Source: Pagrus major (Eukaryota > Chordata > Actinopteri > Spariformes > Sparidae). Taken from it: 64,000 bases of DNA. Below the pieces are notes generated by a model, which was given only the letters and a program-made list of their open reading frames with translations, did not search any database and was not told the origin of the DNA. The translations under genes and the position numbers were made by a program. Where the stretch lies: NCBI RefSeq assembly GCF_040436345.1, contig NC_133224.1, forward strand, positions 8,920,741 through 8,984,740, given 5' to 3'. Shown here in pieces: positions 47,303 to 59,272 of this stretch; within the stretch, counting starts at the first letter, position 1, and each line of letters starts with the position of its first letter.

Positions 47303-50300
47303 TCATTCACTCAGGGGCTTGTAGCTGACGGAGGCAGCGAGCTGACTTTGGACGTTTTGTTTCTTGCCGTTGACGATGAGGAGCAGAGGGGAGTCGACTC
47401 GTATACTTCTGAAGTCGAACGACTGCCAGAGAGAGAAGAAAAACCAAAGTCAGACCAGTAGAAAGACTAATGAGAGGAGATTATTGTACATGTTGAACTG
47501 CACATGAGAAACTGACCTCATCTTTATGTGTTATACTGTTTCGCTTGACCTGAGGTTCAGGAATGACTACAGAGTCTCCTATCAGGACGCCCCAGCTGTC
47601 TGCAGTGTTGTACACCATCACCACTATACATGTCTCTTCGCTGTCCACCATGCCAAACGTACTGCAGGGAAAAAGAGAATCCAGATTATTCTCTCAACTA
47701 CCTCACCAACAATCAAGCCACAGCATCTGGATAAGGGAGCTGTCAATGATAAAACAAGCTGCACTCACAAGGCCATGCGACCCTCAGAGGCCAGGCTGAA
47801 CACCACCTTGCCCAGGGCGGCCACCCCAGCGTTGTGGCCTTGCGTGAGGGAAGAAAGAGTTCGGGGCTCCAGGCTGCCTACACGGCCTGTCGGGGAACGA
47901 AACTGGGGGGAGGAGCAGGGACCCAAGGCCGACGTGCTGAGGTTAGAGAGCATCGTCCGTAACCGACGAGCCTTCACCTTCCCCTGAAGAGATGGAGAGA
48001 CTAAAGGTTAAGAGCAGAACAAGAGATAAGGCCGTGCTTTGCTGCCACCTCGTGGTGAAAAATTATATTGTCTATCTGGATGACAAGATTTATGACTGTA
48101 AGCAAACAGATGCAAAGGTAAAATTTTCTTAACATAAACTTATGTTACAATTTTTAAAAACCATTAAAGACTTAACAGACTAAACCTGCAGACGTAGATA
48201 TAACTTTTCCTCTAGCTTCTTTCTTTTCATTGTTCCCTCTTTACCTTTTGGCCATTATCTGAATTTTCCTTCTTTCCAGTGTTAAATCAGCAGTCCCTCT
48301 GTAACCGTAATTTAGTTTCATGTTGCGATACTGATTTTTTGAACAACAAATTAATATTCTACTTGAACAAAAATGCTTAATCGACCAGTCTGTTGACAGA
48401 AAATTGATTGGCAAACATTTTGTGTAAATCTGACTAAATCTTTAAAGCAAAAACTGGAGTCACCGTGCCCAGATTCTCATGTGCAAACCTTTTCTGGTTT
48501 TCTTATTCTTCTATGACAGAAATCTAAATATCTTTGTGTTTTGGATTGCTTATCTGATAAAACAAAATAGTTGAAGATGTCACTTTGGGGCACTGGGAAC
48601 TTTTGACGGACATTTTACAGACCAAATGATTATTCAACTAATCAAAAAAATAATGTGTTAATTACCTTCCTAGTCACTTAATGAAAATAATCCAAAGCCC
48701 TTGATTTTACATTAACAATTCCAAGGTTCTTTTTCAATGTATTTATTTATTGACTTATTTACTGTTGTTCAACATTTTTCCTTCCATAATGGAAAGACTG
48801 TTTGTTATCGTATGTTATGTTATGTTATGTTATGTTATGTTATGTGAATAATTGCAATGAAACAGCTTCTCCCACCTTGTTCTGCAAGAGTTCCGTGACT
48901 TTCCTCAGATACTCCAGCAGCTGCTTTTCCCTCTCTAGAGGCTCCTCCCAGCCCGGGTCGAGCTCCGCCGCTCGGCTGTAGCCGCCGAGTGCTGAGCTGA
49001 ACATCTCCTCATACTGGAACAGTGTGGACCGGTTGAAATGCAGTTCTGGGTAACAGGAGGCAGCTCTGTCAACTTTCTCCTACAAACAAAGAAGAGAGGA
49101 GTCAAATACTAGTACAATAGTGCAAATAGTGCTGATGGATAAACAGACATGTTCGGCGCTTAGTACTCACAGATTGTGCATAGGCACTTAAAGCTTGTTG
49201 AGACAACTGTGGATTCTGTCCACAGCTGAAAAACAGGGACACGTTGGCATTTCCCAGTATATCTGTAGAAACAATAACATGAAATGCAGTTTTAGGATAT
49301 GGAAGTATATTGATGACAAAAGGTTTGAGAGAGCACAACTAAGTCTGTACACTTGTTTCTGTGTCTGTTCTTTCAATTTTCTCCTTTAGGACAACACGTG
49401 AGTGGCATATTTGATGTCTGTATGCCTCATCGTCCAGACTACAATTTACTCTTGACCAAATGTTGTTCTCTGCTTCCATCTGGTGGTTTAAAAACACAAC
49501 TGTCTTGGCTTTTTCTAACAGGATGACCCTTCACTTCATGCTCAAATTGAACAGGTGATGCTCTGCTCGGAGTTTGAATTTTTCTCTCAGGCTACAACAT
49601 CACAAAATTCATACAGTCACGGTTACTGACTCTAACTCAGTGCAACATCCAGAGAGAGAAAACAAAGGTTGACCACTTCTCCATGTCGCTGATAATCACA
49701 TTTTCTGTTGCCATGTACACAGATGCTCTACTCACACCAAGATGTCCCGTCTGTGACATCCAGCTGGACAGCTTGTCGGGCCATGTCCACACTCTCCAGC
49801 ACCTGCTTTCCATGTGCGGTGCTGTCCGCTGCCGGCAGCTGTCTCAGCACCATGGACAGGTTACGTAGAGACACTTTGTTCTTGCTCTACAGAGGTAGAA
49901 GTAAATGTATTAGTTATAGTATGAGTTAAAGTCCGGGATTTGTGTTTATTTTACCAGTACCATTCTGATCTGTTGAAAACTTGCCAAACCTTCTAATGGA
50001 AGCAGCTAGTACAATACCTTGTGTGTTACTATGTATCTAGGAATGTGGTTCTGAAATTATGGCTTTTAATGTGGAAGAGAATGCTTCACTGAGCTGATAT
50101 AATATCCCTCTCTCTTCCTGTCCTCGTTGTACCTGTTGCAAAGCTCCAGTGAAGCAGTTCTTGGCACCGATCAGGTCTCCTTTTTTCCAGTACTGCTCCC
50201 CTAACGTGTTCCAGCCCTCCACCAGGCCAGGCTCCAGCTTCACAGCGCGGGAAAGGCACTCCTCTGCTACAGTACTGAAGTCAGGAGCGACGTTCAGACA

Positions 50301-51715
50301 CCTGCCCTTCTGCAGCAGGAACTCTGCTTTGTGTTTAAAATGATCTGTGGGAAGCCAGAAACAGACAGACATACAGTTGGTGTGAGAGACATTATGCAAA
50401 TTAAAGGCTGGAGTGCTGTTGTGTGAATACAACACTCACCTTCTTTCTCCTCCAGCTTCTTCAAAGTCTTTTCTATCTCCTGTGCGACATCGCTTTGTTT
50501 CCTCCCAGCTTCCTCCACACTGTGAGACTCAAAATAGCAATCTCGGAAATTATACAGTTCATCCACCAGCTCCTGTAATGGAAGGGAACGAGGAAGGAGG
50601 GGGGAGAAATGTGACTTTTTGATCTATTTTTAAATCTGTTAAGAATTCACCAAAAAACTGGGACAGCCATGTGCCATTTCCATCTTTGTCTACCATGTTT
50701 TCGCAGTCTATCATCAATTAAGATGATGAGGACAAGCTTTCCATGTCTGACAATTGACAATTGATTTCTTTTTAAAACACAGTGGTTCTCAGCAGACTGG
50801 CAGATTTTACAGAAGTCAGTTTATTAATCACAAATAGAATTAATCAGCCCATTTCTAAGGTGAGAAAAAAAACACCCTAGACTACCCTGGATTTTTTAAC
50901 AGAAGGCAAACAAGGTGTATGGACTTTACCAGACAGAGAAGGTCTGTAATGAAAGAAACTATTGAGTTGCATTATGGAAAATGTATGATGAAATCTTATT
51001 GGTGCTTGACCCATTACTTGTGACTAAAAGTCAGGATTTTGGCGCCTCTGTTGCTTTGATTTTGTCCATTTTGCCCTTTTAAAACAACTGTGAAATCAGC
51101 AACAGGCTAAAATTCATATTTCAGAAAATTAAATACAGATTTATCTAAATCTGACAGGCTTTTCTGTAACGCTTAACCATCTATGCACCTGCATTTGTTC
51201 TCATAGCCTATAAAATCATGTAGGGCTATCAATTAAGGATGGTTTGAGTGCAAAAACATATATTGATGCATCATGCTTGGTGCATTTAAAAGTCTTCAAG
51301 CTAAATTGCAATCTGGTGACTCAGCAAGAAGAGGGATGGATGCAACCAGACATGCATGTTTAAAGTCATTTTTTTAGGCAGCTCAGTCTAGCACAATAAA
51401 AGAAAGGAGGCCGTTCACATAAAACAAGAGAAGTGCCACAGATGAATATCACATTATATCAAACATGACGACTAAAACCAAGAAAGGTCCGTTATTAGCG
51501 TAACAGTTGCACCCAGTTGTTATAGTAACGACTCTTCCAGCCAGCAAAGTAAGACAAAACACGACACTGGCTTCATGAAAGGTCAGCAAAACACGACAGC
51601 TCGGTGACTAGGTGGATACAAACGTAAGCATAATATAATTAGGAGCAAATACCTTCATAATTTCCAGTTCGTTTTTGTCTTTCACTGGCTCACTAGTCTT
51701 CTCCTCTTCCGCCAT
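47303..51715 (-). CDS. ttc5: TTC5 (STRAP), tetratricopeptide-repeat protein
   Basis: Minus-strand exons: 51653-51715, 50440-50572, 50133-50344, 49736-49886, 49171-49262, 48876-49079, 47769-47983, 47517-47661 and 47303-47422, giving 444 residues (human 440). TTC5 is a p300/p53 cofactor and the factor that recognises nascent tubulin chains on ribosomes and triggers tubulin mRNA decay. TPR units are visible in [38 protein letters not shown] and [11 protein letters not shown]; the C-terminal OB-fold part includes [15 protein letters not shown] and [18 protein letters not shown]. The first exon starts MAEEEKTSE. The gene is head to head with mettl3. Confidence 0.92.
48340..48665. mobile_element. 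Diverged interspersed DNA repeat in a ttc5 intron
   Basis: Carries GAAGATGTCACTTTGGGGCA and an ATTCAACTAATCAAAA end, resembling in inverse order the family at 18062-18398. It is old and diverged. Confidence 0.4.
48811..48845 (+). repeat. (TATGT)n pentanucleotide repeat
   Basis: Seven TATGT units in a ttc5 intron. Confidence 0.95.
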
Positions 51716-52275
51716 CTTTGCGCTAGCTTAGAGCACCAATAGCCTGTCAGCGAAGAAGACCGCCGCTGGAGTGGAGCAAAATGCGCCGAGTTAAGAATAA
51801 AGAATTAAAAGTAGAATTGTAATGTTAATATAATGTCAGAAAACAGCAATTTCTTATCTAAAATAGCACGAATGCAGTCATTTTAGCAAACCGGAAACAG
51901 GCTTTTAATTTCAGTGACGCCGGAAGTTGGAGTAGTCCGTACCCGAAATGATTCCGACAAAGAACCTCCTCACAAATTAACAAATGAGACTTTCATTGAG
52001 TAGTTTATCCTTCCAAAAATACAGCTTTCAGTACAGACTGATAAAAGTATGATAATCTATTCATATCATGTGATAAAATCGCCAGACTTACCCGTTTACA
52101 CATCACGACTCAGCCGGAACGTCCAATCTCTCGATCAAGATGCTGCTCCGACACTTGCCGCCGTGTACCATACATTCTTGGCTCCAAACAAGGCGGACAG
52201 TGCGCAACTTTTTGTCTAAATACTGTTTACTGTGAGCGGTGTCGGTGTTGGCATCGCTGCTGACTCCCGCTCGTC
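51716..52275. promoter_or_regulatory. Bidirectional promoter of ttc5 and mettl3
   Basis: 560 bp separate the two start codons. There is no clear TATA box. An ETS-type CCGGAAGT lies near 51921 and CpGs are denser next to both starts, as expected for a housekeeping divergent promoter. Confidence 0.6.
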
Positions 52276-55200
52276 ATGTCGGACACATGGAGCAACATTC
52301 AGGCGCACAAGAAGCAGCTGGACTCCCTGCGGGAGAGGCTGCAGCGGCGGCGGAAAGATCCCACACAGCTGTCCGCGGGTAGGTTCAGACCAGGGAGCGG
52401 GGCCACTAGCTGGGCAGCAACCAACGAGTGTTTATGTAAGCGAGTGATCAATTGAGTGTGCAACCGATTATTCAGTAAAATTGTTGAATCGATACGTCGC
52501 GAAATATGAAGTCAAATGACTGGTTTTTTTTGTTACTCTCGGCCAAAGTGATGTCTCAAAATGCTGCTGATACGAGCAAATGTTGGAAATAATAACGTCG
52601 ATCTGGCAGCTGTCAAACTTTCAAAACAGTAACTAATTGTTTTACTGAATGGGACAAATAATACAAACCTCTTTGCATTGGATTTTAATGCTTCTTCTAT
52701 ATTATATGAATATTTAATATGAAAATTCAGCATTTCTTTTCAAAAGCTTCCATGTCATGTGACCCAGTGACTCCTAACCAATGCCGAATTGTATTACTAA
52801 AAATAAGACACACCTCTTTTGATTACATTTTACTGCTTCTTCTATTTTATATGAATATTTTGAATTTTTGTTGTATTTATTTCTTCTTCATAATTCCCCT
52901 GACAATAAGCAAACATACCCATATTGTGCTTCTCAAAACTGTAAAAACATGTTCAGTTTGCTACAACCACTTTGCTATGTTGATGTGTCCTATGTGGCCT
53001 GTAGTGATGAAAAATATATTATTATAAAATAGAAGAAGCGGTAAAATTTAATAAAAAGAGATGTCTTATTTGTCCCATTTAGTAATACAATTTGGCATAG
53101 TTTGGACTCACTGGGTCACATGACATGGAAGCTATTGAAGAAAAAAAAAGCCATTGTCTTATAAAACATTTTTGCAAAGTAAATACATAACACAGTAGCG
53201 ATCAAAATAAGTGTGCTACATGAAATCAGTTTGACAATGTTGTCATCTAATTCTTTGGCTTCACATTGTCATGATTGAAAATGATGCAAAGTATCCTGAA
53301 ATTCGATCAAACAGGACTGTTAAGTTATGGTAAACATCTGATACCTAAATGATCAGAAAAGCCTCGTCAAGCCTTTTCAAATGAGGGTGTTAACCTCTGT
53401 TGTTTCCTCTCGGTCAGACGGTGGCAGCAGCACAGAGGGCTCCACAGCCAGGAGTGACAGCCCGGCTCCGTCTGCACCGTTTCAGCCTCAGGAAGAAACG
53501 GAAAAACCACCAGACCCCGAACTAGAGAAGAGGCTGCTGGGATATCTCTCTGATCTGAGTCTTTCGATGCCAACAGACTCTCTTGCCCTCACAAATGAAC
53601 TCAACAGTGTGAGTCTTTGTCGTGAGCATAAATGCATAATGCTTGTGGCAAATTTGATATCATATTAAGAACTTCATATTTCTGTTTTTATAAATTCTCC
53701 CTCTTCTGCTTGATTCTCACTCACAGTCTGGGACCGATGTCAGTCATGGATGCATCCAGAGTCTGCTGCTAAAGTTCTCCGCTCAGGAGCTCATCGAGGT
53801 CCGTCAGCCCACTTCAGCCTCTTCCTCTACCGCTTCCTCCCCCTCAATTGTGGTATCAGTGGACCACACGAAACTGTGGGCCATGATCGGGTCCGGGGCC
53901 GGAGCCCAACGGACGGGAGTCAAGAGAAAAACAGAAGATCAAACCCACCATAAAAGAGCTCCAGGCTTCTCGCCCTCCCTCCAGAGCTCGGCCTCTCCTC
54001 CGCACACTTCCTTCACCTCTCTCACACCGGCTTCCTCAACACAGATGGCGGGGCCTTCGGCGTCGGGGAGCGGGGCGGAGAAGAAGGGCAGGAGCAGCAA
54101 AAGCCAGTCGTCTCATTTGGACATGGAGATAGAGAGCCTCCTGAACCAACAGTCCACTAAAGAGCAGCAGAGCAAGAAGGTAAGAAGAAAGAGGAGCCCG
54201 ACAAATATCTCCTCGACACAGCACCACGATTATTGTAATGGTGAAGTAGCTAAATTTACACAAAAGTGAAGCAGAATAGTTCTGATTACTGATGTGAATG
54301 TTATTATGCCAGGTGAGCAGAGAGATTCTGGAACTGCTGAATGCCAGCACAGCTAAGGAGCAGTCCATCGTGGAGAAGTTCCGGTCTCGCGGCCGAGCTC
54401 AGGTCCAAGAGTTCTGCGACCACGGGACCAAAGAGGAGTGTGTGCGCTCCGGGGACACACCGCAGCCGTGCACCAAGTTACACTTCCGGTCAGTCTTCCT
54501 CAGCATACTTCAAAACTTTTCTTCTGTTTGTTTATGTCTGCATGACAAAGTCTTTTATCAGACACTTTACAGCAGACATTCTCGACTGCAGAGGTTAGAT
54601 TTTTAAATACATCAGATAAATGATGAGCTTGCTTTGCAGTTGAGTGTTTTTACATCTTCCTTTCTGCTTGTTTCTTGTAATCTACCTACTATTGACTGTA
54701 TTGACAAATAAAGGCATAAAAACTGCAAAGAGATAATAAAAATAAAAGAAAAATATCATCTTTGACCTGAAGAGGTCACCTTAAACAAGATTAAAATACT
54801 ACTCCTACCATACAGGACAATCTGAAAATGTTATAACTAGACACTGACTTCTAATGCTGATGATGTAAATGAAGTACTACATTTAAAACTTGGAAACACC
54901 TTATAACTACAACAATCAGTTTTATTTTAACCAAATGGAAAAAGATACTGCAGCTTTTTAGTTGTTTTCATCTCATAAATATTTGTTTTGTGGAGTTTCT
55001 GCTCATCCAAAATGATGCTCTACGGCAGTAAATATACCTACTCACTTCAAACCACTGGTCTACAGTAGTGGTTCTGTAACACCTACCTGGTGGTCGGGTC
55101 TCAAAATAAGTCTCATCAGTCCATAAGATGAATAATGATATATTAAGGAGCCAAAAACAAATTCAGCTGCTTAAAATGTCTATTTTCTAATTGTTTGTTT

Positions 55201-57547
55201 TTTTTAAAAAAATTCTTTCACAATAATTGTTATTTTCTTGTAAACTATTAGGTCATGTTATCCCTCCAGGCTTTGAAAAATGATCAGAACTAATCTGATA
55301 CAAGTAGGTCACAAGTAGACGTCTTTTTAAGGGGGCACATGGAAAGAGGGTGCATCAAGGACAAATTTATAATTGAATAATCTTCACTGACATTTGTGCA
55401 GTGTAAAGATATTTGTATTATCCTCCCTGTGTTTTTTAAAGAATTCTTTGCGCTTTAGTTTTGTCGATTCTGATCCCAACATGAAGCTGTTACCATAAAA
55501 TGACGTTACATAAACATGTTTACGCAGCTGGTTCACTTTGTGCTCCACATGTTCTCATTCAGTCGCATCATCAACAAGCACACAGACGAGAGCCTCGGCG
55601 ACTGCTCCTTCCTCAACACTTGTTTCCACATGGACACCTGCAAGTACGTCCACTACGAGATCGACAGCCCTCCGGAGACTGAGGGATGCCTGCTGGGGCC
55701 CCAGGCTGGGACCACGGAGCTCGGGCTTCACGCGGGGGATGCAGACAGCAACGTGGGCAAACTGTTCCCCTCACAGGTGAGGACGAGAGAGGAGGGGTGA
55801 GGAAAGAGGATGAAGGGGACACAGACAGGTGTTGACAGAGGTTTTTCTTTGCAGTGGATCTGCTGTGATATCCGCTTCCTGGACGTTGCCATCCTGGGGA
55901 AGTTTGCTGTGGTGATGGCCGACCCTCCATGGGACATCCACATGGAGCTACCCTACGGCACGCTGACTGACGACGAGATGAGAAAACTCAACATTCCCAT
56001 CCTGCAAGATGACGGCTTCCTCTTCCTCTGGGTCACTGGCAGGTAACTAAAACAAACAATAGTGACTTTGAGTTTATATCACTACTATTTAAACAACAAA
56101 AGATCTGAATCTGGGATATGAATCTGTGTACAATTGAAATATATAAAGATGGACGACGTGTCCCCACTACCCTTCGATGTACAAAATTTAAGCCAAAATA
56201 CCCTGGATATGAGCGCCGCCATATTGTGCTATTGACGTCAGTCAATACACTCGCCCGGCTCAGTTGCAGGGACCAGCTGTTAATCAAGATGTCACACACC
56301 CTGTTTTATAGCATCAAATAACTAATTAAAACTTATCTTAAAATGTATTTGATGTGTACTTTGAAGTTTTAGTTTGGCGTGGTTTGTAACCTTTACTGCA
56401 GCTGGTCACCGATCGAGCTTTTGGGCTACATGTCAATGGAATACAAGTATTCATTTTATATTTTCAGTTCAGTATTTTGTCCCTTGTTTTTCCAGTTTTT
56501 CACTCAAAAAGTTAAAGCTTACTTAGTTAAATCAACTCGTAGTGGTGGGATATATCGAATCCAACAATACTTAGTGCACAAACAACACGGTCCTTAATCT
56601 GTGCTCCCACATACATTTTTATCTGCTCAAACTTTTCATCTGCCCGACTTCTTGTCTTGCAGGGCTATGGAGCTGGGCAGAGAGTGTCTCAGTCTGTGGG
56701 GGTAAGTTTATCCTTCTGTGCATCAACCACCATCAAGATATTGCGTTTACACCATTTAATTATTTTTTTTTTTTCTCTTAGCTATGACCGTGTGGATGAA
56801 ATAATTTGGGTGAAAACCAACCAGCTCCAGAGAATCATCCGCACAGGACGGACAGGCCACTGGCTGAACCACGGGAAGGAGCACTGTCTCGTATGTCGTA
56901 CTGCTCTCATGTCTTCTGTTTTGTATTTTATACTCTCTTCTTGCATGGCAGTTTGGGACGATGCCAAATAGCTAGAAGCAGAATATTGGGCTGCCACAGG
57001 CTCATTCTTTGTGGTGTCAGGTAAAAAATGTAAACCACGTGATGTTGTTTTTCTTCAGGTGGGTGTGAAGGGAAACCCTCAGGGCTTCAACAGAGGTTTG
57101 GATTGCGATGTTATTGTTGCAGAGGTAATCTCCTGTCATATTTATTTTGTATTTACCCACATAATGATTTCTACGGCCTAAAAAGGTCCATAATGTGATA
57201 AAGATTCAGCTGTTCCAACACTCTTCCAGGTCCGCTCCACCAGTCACAAACCAGATGAGATCTACGGCATGATCGAGAGACTGTCGCCCGGCACCAGGAA
57301 GATCGAGCTTTTCGGTCGACCCCACAACGTGCAGCCCAACTGGTAACACACCATCACACTTCAGTCTAAAGGGCAAGTAACTAATCTATCTATTTTAAAT
57401 GCAATGATTGTAATTTTTCCGTCTACTCGTAGGGTAACTCTTGGAAACCAGCTCGATGGCATTCATCTGTTGGATCCGGAGGTCGTGGCTCGGTTTAAGA
57501 AGCGTTACCCAGACGGCGTCATCTCCAAACCCAAAAACATGCAGTGA
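52276..57547 (+). CDS. mettl3: METTL3, catalytic subunit of the mRNA m6A methyltransferase
   Basis: Exons: 52276-52378, 53418-53608, 53727-54179, 54313-54488, 55563-55776, 55855-56042, 56663-56701, 56782-56890, 57059-57124, 57230-57342 and 57433-57547, giving 588 residues (human 580). METTL3 with METTL14 transfers methyl from SAM to adenosine N6 in nuclear mRNA. The protein starts [21 protein letters not shown] basic stretch near VKRKTEDQ fits a nuclear signal. Two CCCH fingers follow Cys284 ([26 protein letters not shown]). The catalytic DPPW is at residues 402-405 ([16 protein letters not shown]); downstream are [15 protein letters not shown] and [18 protein letters not shown], parts of the SAM- and RNA-binding surface. 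All catalytic parts are present. Poly(A) signal AATAAA at 57634-57639. Confidence 0.95.
52744..53134. repeat. Inverted repeat in mettl3 intron 1
   Basis: Left arm 52744-52850 (CTTCCATGTCATGTGACCCA ... CTTCTTCTATTTTAT) is the inverse of right arm 53023-53134 (ATAAAATAGAAGAAG ... TGGGTCACATGACATGGAAG), with about 170 bp between. A further partial direct copy lies at about 52641-52708. The arms have no TTAA ends and no coding capacity. Confidence 0.8.
56130..56290. repeat. Probable repeat remnant in a mettl3 intron
   Basis: TACCCTGGATATGAGCGCCG followed by CCATATTGTG resembles repeats seen often in fish introns. Assignment is from memory and weak. Confidence 0.3.
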
Positions 57548-57633
57548 TGACTATCAGTGGTCACACACCTGGAGAAGTTTGTCTGTAGACTGTTTTTGTT
57601 CTTGTTTTTTTATACTAATGAACTCATTTCTTA

Positions 57634-57639
57634 AATAAA
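57634..57639 (+). terminator. mettl3 poly(A) signal
   Basis: AATAAA 87 bp after the stop. The interval to 58892 shows no gene and is probably intergenic plus the 3' UTR of the next minus-strand gene. Confidence 0.7.
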
Positions 57640-58892
57640 TGTTGTTAATAAGATACATTGTCTGTGTCTTGGTGAAGAAAACATTAAAACCACATGCAGA
57701 AATGATGTTTTCTGTTCATGACTGTGTGTGACCTGCATATTTAATGCAGCAAAAATTCACATTCACCACCAATAAAAACACAGGAGACCTTTTTAATGTC
57801 AGATTTTTGTTATTTTGTTAGTAAACGATGAAGATACTGGTGTTTTGATGCACTGTAGATTTGAATGGCTGACAGTTACTTTTGCATTAAAGGACAAAAA
57901 TTGAAGTTTTAAATTGTCACAGTCATTTGGGAGCAGTGATTTACATTCATATCTGTTCAATTTAGGCAAATACAGAACCCTGTTCATCCTACAAATCAGC
58001 AATTAGGGATTGTTTACAAACATGTAAATACAGTTTAATATCGAATGCAACCAGGAGGTTTAATTCATTATGAAAAAAAATGAAATTTAAGTGAGATGGA
58101 GACAAACATGACAAAATACCTATTAGAAAAAGTAAGTTTTGCTGTGCAGCACAGTTTACTTTATGCTTAAAAAAGAGGAACTAACAAGAGGCAAAAAACT
58201 GCAGCTGAGCATCCTCAAACCTGTAACCTGCAAATATTATACATAATGTCAACATGACCTCAATGCATTTGCTCTCGGATTAAAAGGCTCTAGGGTTTGT
58301 CACAAAGTAGGATTAGACAGTAAACCCATCACATCACTTATGACAACTGCTAATGATGGAGCCATTCTTCATCAAACTTTCAGGATCAGCGCTCATCCTG
58401 CTTGGTAATATCCCTTATTTCACATGGGCCATTATTATCATCAGCAGATTGAAAAATCAACATAAAAGGTACTCAAAAAAAATTATAAAGAAATGCAGTT
58501 AAAAAAAAAGTTAATCCAAAAGTAATGCACTTTTTGGTTGTGAATGCTGTAAACAAGTCTCTGTTGTCTCCTCTCTCATCGGTATCGTATCCATTTCGGG
58601 TCCATTCCTTTAAGAGTTCAGTCTCATGAAACTTTAATGCACAGAAATTGAAAACCAAGTCTGTTTCAGTCTGTTTTCTCCTGTCCCTTGTTGGATCTGA
58701 TTAGTCATCAAGAGTTCTTTGTCGGTGGCAAGCAATGAAGGGTTAAAAGCATCAGTGGCTGTGCACGACTACTGTTGATCACATCTAAAAGGTGACGATA
58801 GATGCGTTTGCTCAGCTAACAGGCTCCCAGGTCTGAACCACAGGCTCCAAGCATGAGTGGGAAACTTTGATCCTGGAGTCCCATTCATCTCC

Positions 58893-59272
58893 TCAGTAAG
58901 TGGCGTCCACGGCGTTGATGTTGCTGTCCAGCTGGTGTCTGAAAGACAGCCTGGCCTTGGTGGAGAAGTATATCTGGGAGCCCCGACTCAGGCTTCCTGC
59001 TCCCTCGCTGTCACTACTCCAGGATGTGGTGGAGCACAGACGGGGCTTCATCTCTTCAATGGGAACTGAGGGGATAGAGAATCAGGCTTTAACAGGCCGC
59101 ACAATGAAGAAATGGCTTTTTATTTGATCTACGTTTGAATTTCTCAAAAAGTCAGAGTGTAGTTGCTCCTCACCTGCAGCTGGAGGGCACTGCCGGCTCT
59201 TGCAGCGCTCTTTACAGCGTCTGTAGAAAGGAAAGCACTGCAGCATCTTCACACCCATGATGACAGAGATGT
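58893..59272 (-). CDS. Last two coding exons of an unidentified minus-strand gene
   Basis: Exon 59174-59272 encodes ISVIMGVKMLQCFPFYRR then CKERCKSRQCPPAA; exon 58893-59065 encodes VPIEEMKPRLCSTTSW, a Ser-rich stretch, and finally YFSTKARLSFRHQLDSNIN then AVDATY and a stop. Phases match across the 108 bp intron. The Cys/Arg-rich stretch after a short hydrophobic piece could be a juxtamembrane, palmitoylated region of a membrane protein with a cytosolic tail, but I do not recognise the family. Upstream exons should lie to the right; none was identified with confidence up to 64000. Confidence 0.6.

Noticed and set aside
47526-47987. Plus-strand 153-residue open frame
   Set aside because: Antisense to two ttc5 exons that join in frame with recognisable sequence.
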